Part shown: positions 53,415 to 60,836 of the stretch, in pieces
Numbering within the stretch: the first letter of the stretch is position 1
Layout: every line of letters starts with the position of its first letter
Assembly: GCA_964458265.1 (NCBI GenBank)
Contig: CAYWIF010000007.1
Span: forward strand, 1-64,000
Source of the DNA: JAGVSR01 sp964458265
GTDB lineage: Bacteria; Pseudomonadota; Alphaproteobacteria; Rhizobiales; Hyphomicrobiaceae
Direction of reading: 5' to 3'
Length of the DNA stretch: 64,000 nucleotides
Program-made: the position numbers and the translations under genes
The notes under the pieces: generated by a model
What the model saw: only the letters and a program-made list of their open reading frames with translations
What the model was told of the DNA's origin: nothing
Databases searched by the model: none

Positions 53415-54155
53415 ATGAAACCTCTCTCCGCAAAAAAAAGAAAGACCACTTTGACTGGAACGTTCCCGGACGGGCCTGCCGGGCGGCCGACCGTTGCGCG
53501 CACAACACCCCGCCGCCGCAAGCGTACGCCGGAAGAGGTTCAAGAGATTTTCCGGCGATTTCATGCTCTCGCGCCGGAGCCGAAGGGCGAATTGGCGTAC
53601 TCCAACCCGTTTACTCTTGTGGTGGCGGTGGTTCTTTCGGCACAGGCCACGGACGCAGGCGTCAACAAGGCGACGCGGGCCTTGTTCCAGCTTGCCGACA
53701 CACCAGAAAAAATGGTGGCGCTGGGGGAAGAAAATGTTCGCGAGCTGATCAAGACGATCGGGCTTTATCGCAACAAGGCGAAGAACGTCATTCTTCTATC
53801 TGAGAAACTGATCGCGGAGCATGGGTGCGAAGTTCCAGGGGATCGCGACAAACTGCAATCGCTGCCGGGCGTCGGGCGAAAAACGGCGAACGTGGTCTTG
53901 AACATCGCCTTCCACCAGCCAACGATGGCGGTCGATACGCATGTCTTCCGGGTGTCGCATCGCCTCAGGCTTTCCAAGGGCAGCACGCCGGACGCGGTCG
54001 AGTGCGATCTCATGCGGATCGTTCCGGAGTCCTATCTCATGCATGCGCACCATTGGCTGATCCTGCACGGGCGCTACACCTGCAAGGCGGTGAAGCCGCT
54101 TTGTGGGACCTGCGTGGTGGCCGACCTATGTTTCGCCAAGGACAAGCGCGCATGA
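53415..54155 (+). CDS. nth: Endonuclease III
   Basis: 246 aa DNA glycosylase/AP lyase for oxidised pyrimidines. VVLSAQATDAGVNKAT, helix-hairpin-helix LPGVGRKTANVVLN with the catalytic Lys, AVDTHVFRVSHRL with the catalytic Asp, and the 4Fe-4S ligands C-x6-C-x2-C-x5-C in YTCKAVKPLCGTCVVADLC. A basic ~30-residue N-terminus precedes the core. Overlaps the next start by four bases (ATGA). Confidence 0.96.
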   Translation: MKPLSAKKRKTTLTGTFPDGPAGRPTVARTTPRRRKRTPEEVQEIFRRFHALAPEPKGELAYSNPFTLVVAVVLSAQATDAGVNKATRALFQLADTPEKMVALGEENVRELIKTIGLYRNKAKNVILLSEKLIAEHGCEVPGDRDKLQSLPGVGRKTANVVLNIAFHQPTMAVDTHVFRVSHRLRLSKGSTPDAVECDLMRIVPESYLMHAHHWLILHGRYTCKAVKPLCGTCVVADLCFAKDKRA

Positions 54156-55096
54156 ATTTCCAGCGAGCCGGGGTACTCGCGGCGTGCGGATTCGCGATCT
54201 GGAGCGGCGGGCTCCTCGCCGCGGAGACGGCGCGGCCGTTGACGCACGGTCGCGAGGTGTCGCGTGAGCTGGTTGGTCCGGACGGCGTGAATTGGCGTGG
54301 CGGACGGCATGTGGAGAGCGGGGTTATTTCGGATGCCAAGCGCCCGGACTATGCGGTGCAAATTGATGCGGGCGCGACCTATGACGGATTTGAGGTTGGC
54401 GGTCCGCATGTTCTCATTGACGGCGTGACGATCAACGGTGCGCTCGATATTTCGACGCGGATGCCGGTCGTGCTGCGCCGGGTGACACTCTTCGCGCCCG
54501 AGGTGATGCCATGGCTGGTGCTGGTCAGGCCGGGCGCGGGCGCGGTGCATGTGCTCTGGTCCGACATCGGCGGCTCTTTTTCCAAACGCAGTGCCTCGCC
54601 GCACGTGGGCGTGGCGCTGGCGCTTAGGGGCGACGGCGCGCGCGTGTACCGTTCGCGGATCGGCGCAGCGGCGGATGCCGTGCAGATTGCGGGCCGGGAT
54701 ATCCGGATTGTGGAAAGCGAGATCGCAAATTTGTTGTCGAAGACCGGCGATCACAACGACGCCATCCAGATGTTCGACACCGCGTTGGACGTGGAGATCG
54801 TTCGCAATCGCATCGAGAACCGGCATGCGCAGACGAGTGCCATCACGGTTCTGGGGCGCAATGTGGTGATCGTGGACAATCATCTGGCTGGCGGGGGCTG
54901 GACGATCTACGGCGGCGCCAAGCGGAACGGTAAAGGCGGGGGAGATGCCTCAGGCGTGCGCGTCGAAGGCAACGTCTTTGCGCGGGGTATATTTCCAAAG
55001 ATGGGATCGTTCGGTCCCGTGACGTACTGGCCGGCGGGCTCCGGCAGCGTATGGCGCGGCAATCGCGACGAACAGGATCGCGCTATTTCGCCGTGA
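54152..55096 (+). CDS. Secreted right-handed beta-helix protein
   Basis: 314 aa. Signal peptide MNFQRAGVLAACGFAIWSGGLLAA. The body shows parallel beta-helix coils with alternating V/I/N (GPHVLIDGVTINGALDIS, LRRVTLFAPEVM, GARVYRSRIGAAADAVQIAG, RDIRIVESEIANLL, LDVEIVRNRIENRHAQTSAITVLG, NVVIVDNHLAGG). The fold is that of pectate-lyase-like proteins; no catalytic residues are evident to me. Coupled to nth, and 3' overlapping hisF by 14 bp. Confidence 0.7.
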   Translation: MNFQRAGVLAACGFAIWSGGLLAAETARPLTHGREVSRELVGPDGVNWRGGRHVESGVISDAKRPDYAVQIDAGATYDGFEVGGPHVLIDGVTINGALDISTRMPVVLRRVTLFAPEVMPWLVLVRPGAGAVHVLWSDIGGSFSKRSASPHVGVALALRGDGARVYRSRIGAAADAVQIAGRDIRIVESEIANLLSKTGDHNDAIQMFDTALDVEIVRNRIENRHAQTSAITVLGRNVVIVDNHLAGGGWTIYGGAKRNGKGGGDASGVRVEGNVFARGIFPKMGSFGPVTYWPAGSGSVWRGNRDEQDRAISP

Positions 55097-55886
55097 TCGC
55101 GGCGGCCGGCCCGTCTTGGCGCACGGCAATGCCGGCGGCTGCCAGATGCTTTTTGGCCTGACCGATCGTGTAGGTGCCGAAGTGGAAGATGGAGGCGGCG
55201 AGCACGGCGCTGGCGTGGCCATCCCTTACGCCATCGACAAGGTGATCGAGATTGCCGACGCCGCCGGACGCGATGACGGGAACGGGGACAGCGTCGGCAA
55301 TGGCGCGGGTGAGGGCGATGTCGAAGCCGGCCTTGGTGCCGTCGCGGTCCATGGACGTGAGCAGGATCTCGCCGGCACCGAGAGCGACAACCTCCCTGGC
55401 ATAGGCGATGGCGTCGATGCCTGTCGGTTTGCGGCCGCCATGGGTGAAGATTTCCCAACGGTCTTGTTCGCCGGGTTCGGACACCTTCTTGGCGTCGATC
55501 GCGACGACGATACACTGCGCGCCGAACTTCTCGCTCGCTTCCTTGACGAACGCGCGGTTGAAAACGGCGGCGGTGTTAATGGACACTTTGTCCGCGCCGG
55601 CTTCCAGCAATTTGCGGATGTCGTCGACGGTGCGTACGCCGCCGCCGACGGTGAGCGGCATGAAACAGCGTTCGGCGGTGCGTTCGACGATATCGAAAAT
55701 GGTATCGCGGTTCTCGTGGCTGGCGGTGATGTCGAGGAAGCACAGTTCGTCGGCACCGGCCGCATCGTAGGCGGCGGCGGCTTGGACGGGATCGCCGGCG
55801 TCGATGAGGTCGACAAAGTTGACCCCTTTGACCACGCGGCCGTCTTTCACGTCGAGGCAGGGGATGATGCGGATCTTGAGGCTCAT
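55083..55886 (-). CDS. hisF: Imidazole glycerol phosphate synthase subunit HisF
   Basis: 267 aa TIM-barrel cyclase. RIIPCLDVKDGRVVKGVNF with catalytic Asp, DELCFLDITAS, PLTVGGGVRTVDDI, GADKVSINTAAV, GAGEILLTSMDRDGTKAGFD with the second Asp, PVIASGGVGNLDHL. No hisH, hisA or hisE adjoins it, so the his cluster is split. Upstream is the MFS gene. Confidence 0.96.
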   Translation of the reverse strand: MSLKIRIIPCLDVKDGRVVKGVNFVDLIDAGDPVQAAAAYDAAGADELCFLDITASHENRDTIFDIVERTAERCFMPLTVGGGVRTVDDIRKLLEAGADKVSINTAAVFNRAFVKEASEKFGAQCIVVAIDAKKVSEPGEQDRWEIFTHGGRKPTGIDAIAYAREVVALGAGEILLTSMDRDGTKAGFDIALTRAIADAVPVPVIASGGVGNLDHLVDGVRDGHASAVLAASIFHFGTYTIGQAKKHLAAAGIAVRQDGPAAAITAK

Positions 55887-55933
55887 GGGCGTGACCTAGC
55901 GCATGACACCGGACGGCGGCAAGGCATGTCGCA

Positions 55934-57103
55934 CTAGGTTGTGCGGCTGCGGGCGAAAGCAATGACGGCGGTCAAAGCGATGGCAGCGGCGGCGGTTGCG
56001 CCGACAAATCCGGCGATGGGGGTGCCGGTCATGGCCGCGCCTGTCACGGCAGGACCGACTATACCGCCCGTTGTATACATCAGAATGAAGGCGGCATTGG
56101 CGGTGGCGAGCTGGCTCGGCTCGACCTCCTGGCCGAGCATGGCGAGACCCAGCGTGTAGAGGCCGATTACAGCCGCGCCCATGACCGCGATCAGCGCGAA
56201 GGCCAAATCGGGGGAACCGAGTATCCGGGGAAAAACGGCGATCAAGGCGACGTAGATCAGCCCAAGAGCGACAAGCAAAATCTGACGCGAGATGCGGTCG
56301 GCGAGCCAACCCAGACCATATTGTGTCAGCAAGCCACCGACGATCAGGGCGGTGAGGAGGCGAACCGCCGAGCCCTCGTCCATGCCGCCGGCGATCGCGA
56401 GATTGGGCAGCAGAGCGAAATGTGTGGTTTCGAGGAAACCGCCGAGAAATGCGCCAGCCATGGCAGCCGGCGCAAGGCGCATGCCGCCGATGAGGCCGGT
56501 CGCAGGTTCGTGGGCGAGATCGGGGGCGAGGTTGCGGGCGAGGTAAATTGGAACGGCGGCAAGCAGCGTGCCTAGTGCGCCAATCGTGTAGGCCCAGTGT
56601 CCCTCGATGCCGACGTGTTCGAGAAGGAGGGGGCCGATGGCGAACCCGGAAAAGAACGAGACGGCATAAAATGAAATGACGCGGGCGCGATGGGAATCCT
56701 CGGCGATGTGGTTCACCCAGGTTTCGCCGACGATCCACGGCAGCGCGATGGTCGCGCCCATGAGGAAGCGCAGGGCGATCCAAGCGGCGGTGTTGGCGGT
56801 GAGGTAGAGAGAGGCGTAGGCGATGGCGCAAAGGGCGCAGCCGAGCGTGATCGCTGTTGCGGGGCGCATGCGGGCGACGGCATAGGGAAGGACCGGCAGG
56901 AGCAGCAGGATCGCGACGGACGGCGCGGCGCCGGCAAGACCGATGATCCACGCGGGCTCGCCGCGCGCTTCGAGCGCCATCGCCGTCAAGGGATAGCCGA
57001 GGCCGAAGGCGATGCCGACGCCGAAGGACGACAGAATGACCGCCGTCAGGCTCTTGCGGCGGAAAGATGCCCGGTCCGTCAACGGTTCGACGCTTGCTTC
57101 CAT
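55934..57103 (-). CDS. MFS transporter
   Basis: 389 aa with about 12 membrane segments; the N-terminal half (SFGVGIAFGLGYPLTAMALEARG) and the DRISR loop resemble the YcaD/YfcJ-type MFS family. Substrate unknown. It is divergent from a TetR regulator; a palindrome in its leader (57119-57133) is repeated over the regulator's start, so repression by that protein is inferred. Confidence 0.9.
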   Translation of the reverse strand: MEASVEPLTDRASFRRKSLTAVILSSFGVGIAFGLGYPLTAMALEARGEPAWIIGLAGAAPSVAILLLLPVLPYAVARMRPATAITLGCALCAIAYASLYLTANTAAWIALRFLMGATIALPWIVGETWVNHIAEDSHRARVISFYAVSFFSGFAIGPLLLEHVGIEGHWAYTIGALGTLLAAVPIYLARNLAPDLAHEPATGLIGGMRLAPAAMAGAFLGGFLETTHFALLPNLAIAGGMDEGSAVRLLTALIVGGLLTQYGLGWLADRISRQILLVALGLIYVALIAVFPRILGSPDLAFALIAVMGAAVIGLYTLGLAMLGQEVEPSQLATANAAFILMYTTGGIVGPAVTGAAMTGTPIAGFVGATAAAAIALTAVIAFARSRTT

Positions 57104-57118
57104 CGCCAGATGCCTTTA

Positions 57119-57133
57119 TTCAACGATGTTGAA
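57119..57133. promoter_or_regulatory. TetR operator copy 1 (MFS side)
   Basis: TTCAAC-GAT-GTTGAA, 16 bp before the MFS start codon on the minus strand. Same palindrome as the copy at 57169-57183. Confidence 0.7.
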
Positions 57134-57167
57134 ATATCGGGCTGGCCGCGCAATGGCAAGGGGCATC

Positions 57168-57184
57168 TTTCAACAATGTTGAAA
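57168..57184. promoter_or_regulatory. TetR operator copy 2 (over its own start codon)
   Basis: TTTCAAC-AAT-GTTGAAA, perfect seven-base arms; the ATG of the TetR gene (57176-57178) lies at its centre. Centre-to-centre distance to copy 1 is 50 bp. Confidence 0.7.
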
Positions 57185-57868
57185 AAAGGGCAACCAAGGG
57201 GCCAGCGCGGGCTCGACGACGGGGCATTGCTGGAAGCGGCGCTGGCCGAAATGGAGCGTACGGGGGTCGACAATTTCTCGTTGCGCTCTGCGGCCAGGGC
57301 GATCGGCTGCGATCCCGCGGCGCTGATCTACCGATTTGGCTCGCGGGAAGGTTTGGAGCGCGCGGTGGCAGATCGCCTGCATGCGGGGATCGCGGCGCCG
57401 GATCGCGCGCGGCCGTGGCGCGAGCGGCTGACGTCCATGTCGCGGCAATATCGCAAGGTCGCGCAATCCTATCCGCGCACGTTTCCGCTGCTGATGCGGC
57501 ATTGGACGACGGGGCCGCAGGATCTCGTGCTATGCAACGACGCGTTCGCGGCACTGGAAGAGGCCGGCGTTCCGCCTGTCCATGTGCCGGCCGTCGAGTG
57601 CGGCATGTACGCGGCGCTCTTGGGATTGTGTGCCGGAGAGGCCGGGGGACTCACGGGCCGGCCCAGTAGGGACATGCTGAAGGAGATCCGCGCGACGCCG
57701 GGGTTGACGAAAATGCAGGGCCTGCTGCCGGTCATCCGGCAACTCGATGCCGACGCCGTATTCGAGACGCATATCAAAATTCTTCTCGACGGTATCGAGA
57801 CCTTCGCGCGTCACGCGAAGCCGAAAGGTGCTAAGGCCCAGACGAAGGTGCGGCGGAAGAGGATGTGA
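57176..57868 (+). CDS. TetR/AcrR family transcriptional regulator
   Basis: 230 aa. N-terminal helix-turn-helix (~15-60: ALLEAALAEMERTGVDNFSLRSAARAIGCDPAALIYRFGSREGLERAV), then a TetR_C-like ligand-binding part. ATG 57176 is embedded in a palindrome that also occurs in the MFS leader. ynfA starts 4 bp after its stop. Confidence 0.9.
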   Translation: MLKKGQPRGQRGLDDGALLEAALAEMERTGVDNFSLRSAARAIGCDPAALIYRFGSREGLERAVADRLHAGIAAPDRARPWRERLTSMSRQYRKVAQSYPRTFPLLMRHWTTGPQDLVLCNDAFAALEEAGVPPVHVPAVECGMYAALLGLCAGEAGGLTGRPSRDMLKEIRATPGLTKMQGLLPVIRQLDADAVFETHIKILLDGIETFARHAKPKGAKAQTKVRRKRM

Positions 57869-57872
57869 GGGA

Positions 57873-58199
57873 ATGCATACGTTTTTCGTTTATGTGGCGG
57901 CGGCGGTGGCGGAGATTGCCGGTTGCTTCGCGTTCTGGGCCTGGCTGAAATCCGGGGCGAGCGTGCTTTGGCTCATTCCAGGTGTTGGGCTGCTTGCGGT
58001 CTTCGGCCTGCTGTTAGCGTTCATTCCGGCCGAGGCGGCGGGACGGGCGTTCGCGGCTTACGGCGGTGTTTACATTGTTGCGTCGCTGATCTGGATGGGA
58101 GCCGTCGAAGGCGTTCGGCCCGACCGCTTCGACGTGGCCGGGGCCGCCATATGTCTGGCCGGCGCCGCCATAATCCTCCTTGCGCCGCGGGGTGGTTGA
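57873..58199 (+). CDS. YnfA family (UPF0060) membrane protein
   Basis: 108 aa, four membrane segments. The family pattern is clear: AEIAGCFAFWAWLKSG, PGVGLLAVFGLLLAF, GRAFAAYGGVYIVASLIWMGAVEGVRPDRFDVAGAAICLAGAAIILLAPR. YnfA is a small DMT-like transporter, related to SMR proteins. ATG 57873 just after GAGGG; close coupling to TetR suggests joint expression. Confidence 0.92.
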   Translation: MHTFFVYVAAAVAEIAGCFAFWAWLKSGASVLWLIPGVGLLAVFGLLLAFIPAEAAGRAFAAYGGVYIVASLIWMGAVEGVRPDRFDVAGAAICLAGAAIILLAPRGG

Positions 58200-58239
58200 G
58201 GGCTAATCCAGCCCCTTCATCCAGAAGGCCGCTCGTTTC

Positions 58240-59400
58240 ATGTCCCGCAAGCCGCCCCATGCCGCGCTCGCACCGGCCGTCCGCCCCGAATGGGACCGGG
58301 CGCGGCGCATCGTGGTAAAAATCGGTTCCGCACTGCTGGCCGACCGGGCCACGGGAGACTTGAAATCCGATTGGCTCGCGTCGCTGATCGAAGATGTGGC
58401 CGTGCTCCGCAAGGCGGGACGGCAGGTCGTGCTTGTCTCTTCGGGGGCCGTGGCGCTCGGTCGATTCAAGCTGGGACTGCCTAAGGGTGCGCTCGAATTG
58501 GAGCAGAGCCAGGCGGCCGCGGCTGTCGGGCAAATCAGTCTTGCGGCGGCCTATCAGGCGCTGGCTGGGCAGCACGGCATGACGGTCGCACAAATTCTGC
58601 TGACACTCGGGGATACGGAACAGCGCAAGAGATACCTCAACGCACGTCACACCATTGAGACGCTGCTCGATCTCGGCGCCATACCCGTGGTGAACGAGAA
58701 CGATACGGTCGCGACCGCGGAGATCAAGTATGGCGACAACGATCGCCTGTCGGCGCGGGTCGCATCGATGGTTTCGGCGGACTGTCTCGTGCTGCTCTCC
58801 GATATCGACGGGCTCTACACCGCGCCGCCGCATGCCGATCCGTCGGCGCGGCACATACCTGTCGTCACCGACATCACTCCGGAGATTGAGGCAATGGCGG
58901 GGGCGCCCGGCACGGAGCTTTCCAAGGGCGGCATGAAGACCAAGATTGAGGCCGGCAAGATTGCATTGGGTGCCGGAACGAACATGGTCATTGCTACAGG
59001 CGCCGTGATGCATCCGTTGCGTGCCATCGCAGACGGCTCGACGGTGACATGGTTCCTTGCCAGCCAGGACCCGGTGACGGCAAAGAAGCGGTGGATCGCG
59101 GGGCAACTCGAGCCGCGCGGCGTGCTGCACATCGATGCGGGCGCCGAGAAGGCGCTCCTATCCGGCAAGAGCCTGTTGCCGGCGGGCGTGACGCGGGTGG
59201 ACGGTGTGTTCGACCGGGGTGATGCCGTCATCATCCGGTCGCCGGACGGCCGCGAACTGGGCCGCGGTCTGATCGCCTATCCAAAGGCCGAGGCGGACAA
59301 GATCGCGGGCAAGCGCAGTGCCGACATCGAGGCACTGATCGGCTACAACGGCGGCGATGAACTCATTCATCGTGACGATATGGCCTTGTCGAGGAAATGA
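58240..59400 (+). CDS. proB: Glutamate 5-kinase
   Basis: 386 aa. Amino acid kinase domain (RIVVKIGSALLADR, LVSSGAVALGRFKLG, LSDIDGLYTAPPHADP, GTELSKGGMKTKIEAGKIAL) and C-terminal PUA domain (~290-375). First step of proline synthesis; product passes to ProA. Its stop overlaps the proA start. The usual obgE neighbour is not seen. Confidence 0.97.
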   Translation: MSRKPPHAALAPAVRPEWDRARRIVVKIGSALLADRATGDLKSDWLASLIEDVAVLRKAGRQVVLVSSGAVALGRFKLGLPKGALELEQSQAAAAVGQISLAAAYQALAGQHGMTVAQILLTLGDTEQRKRYLNARHTIETLLDLGAIPVVNENDTVATAEIKYGDNDRLSARVASMVSADCLVLLSDIDGLYTAPPHADPSARHIPVVTDITPEIEAMAGAPGTELSKGGMKTKIEAGKIALGAGTNMVIATGAVMHPLRAIADGSTVTWFLASQDPVTAKKRWIAGQLEPRGVLHIDAGAEKALLSGKSLLPAGVTRVDGVFDRGDAVIIRSPDGRELGRGLIAYPKAEADKIAGKRSADIEALIGYNGGDELIHRDDMALSRK

Positions 59401-60689
59401 TGTCAGCACGGCCGGAACAGAAATCCGAAGATATGCGTCGGGCGATGCTCGCCATCGGGCGGGCCGCGCGCGCGGCATCGCGTGAGCTGGCGCTCGCATC
59501 GCCTGAGTCGAAGCGTGCGGCGCTACGCGCCATGGCGACCCATCTCCGGCAGGACGGGTCTGCCATCCTGAAGGCTAATGCGGCGGATGTGGAGGCAGCC
59601 CGTGCTGGCGGACTCGGACACGCCTTCATCGACCGATTAACGTTGACCGATGCCCGGATCGACGCGATGGCGCGGGGGCTTGAGGACATCGCGGAGCTGC
59701 CGGATCCCATCGGTACGACGCTCAGTGCTTGGACGCGGCCCAACGGCTTGAACATCGCGCGCGTTCGCGTGCCCATCGGCGTCATCGGCATCATTTACGA
59801 AAGCCGGCCGAACGTGACGGCAGACGCGGGCGGGCTCGCCGTGAAGGCGGGCAATGCCGCGATCCTGCGGTCGGGATCGGATGCCTTCCGGTCGGCCGGC
59901 GCCATACATGCGTGTCTCGTAGCCGGATTGAAGGCGGCCAGGTTGCCCGAAACCGCCATTCAACTCATACCGACGACTGACCGCGCCGCTGTCGGTCACC
60001 TGCTTTCGGGGCTCGACGGGACGGTGGACGTCATCGTGCCGCGCGGCGGCCGCTCGCTCGTGGAGCGCGTGCAGCAGGATGCACGGGTGCCGGTGTTCGC
60101 GCATCTGGAAGGCATTTGTCACACCTACGTGGATAAGGCCGCCGATCTCGACATGGCGAAGCAGATCGTCGTCAACGCCAAAATGCGCCGGACGGGAATT
60201 TGCGGCGCCACCGAATGCCTGCTCGTCGATAAGGCAGCGCCCAAGGCCGTCATGGGGACGCTGGTCGCGGCATTGCTCGAAGCCGGCTGCGAAGTGCGCG
60301 GCGACGAGGCTGCGCGCGCCGCCGATGCACGGGTCAACGCGGCGGCAGCGAATGATTACGGCAAGGAGTTCCTCGACAGCATCATCGCGGTGAAGTCGGT
60401 CGATGGCGTGGACGGCGCGATCGATCACATCACGCGGTTTGGCTCGCAGCACACCGATGCCATCGTGACCAACGACGAGGACGCGGCGGCGCGGTTCCTG
60501 ACCAACGTCGATAGCGCCATCGTGCTCCACAACGCCTCCACGCAGTTCGCGGATGGCGGCGAGTTCGGGTTCGGTGGCGAGATCGGCATCGCAACGGGCA
60601 AGATGCACGCGCGCGGACCGGTTGGCGTGGAGCAGCTGACAAGTTTCAAATATGTCGTGCGCGGCACGGGACAGGTCCGGCCGGGATAA
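59400..60689 (+). CDS. proA: Glutamate-5-semialdehyde dehydrogenase
   Basis: 429 aa aldehyde-dehydrogenase-fold reductase of gamma-glutamyl phosphate. VPIGVIGIIYESRPNVTADA, GNAAILRSGSDAF, VIVPRGGRSLVERV, LEGICHTYVDKAAD, RRTGICGATECLLVD with the catalytic Cys and GEFGFGGEIGIATGKMHARGPVG. ATG 59397 and ATG 59400 both exist; the latter fits the GAGGA spacing better. Coupled to proB. Confidence 0.97.
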   Translation: MSARPEQKSEDMRRAMLAIGRAARAASRELALASPESKRAALRAMATHLRQDGSAILKANAADVEAARAGGLGHAFIDRLTLTDARIDAMARGLEDIAELPDPIGTTLSAWTRPNGLNIARVRVPIGVIGIIYESRPNVTADAGGLAVKAGNAAILRSGSDAFRSAGAIHACLVAGLKAARLPETAIQLIPTTDRAAVGHLLSGLDGTVDVIVPRGGRSLVERVQQDARVPVFAHLEGICHTYVDKAADLDMAKQIVVNAKMRRTGICGATECLLVDKAAPKAVMGTLVAALLEAGCEVRGDEAARAADARVNAAAANDYGKEFLDSIIAVKSVDGVDGAIDHITRFGSQHTDAIVTNDEDAAARFLTNVDSAIVLHNASTQFADGGEFGFGGEIGIATGKMHARGPVGVEQLTSFKYVVRGTGQVRPG

Positions 60690-60836
60690 GCCGGCGATGC
60701 GGGCCAGGGCGCGGACGCTGCGGATGTTTCGCACGGACTGCGCTTGAACCCGCACCGGCAGGTTTCCCCGGCACGCTTGACCGCGCGCGGCCGGACATGA
60801 TTCAGTGTTCGGATCAATCGATCAGGTGGCCTGTCC

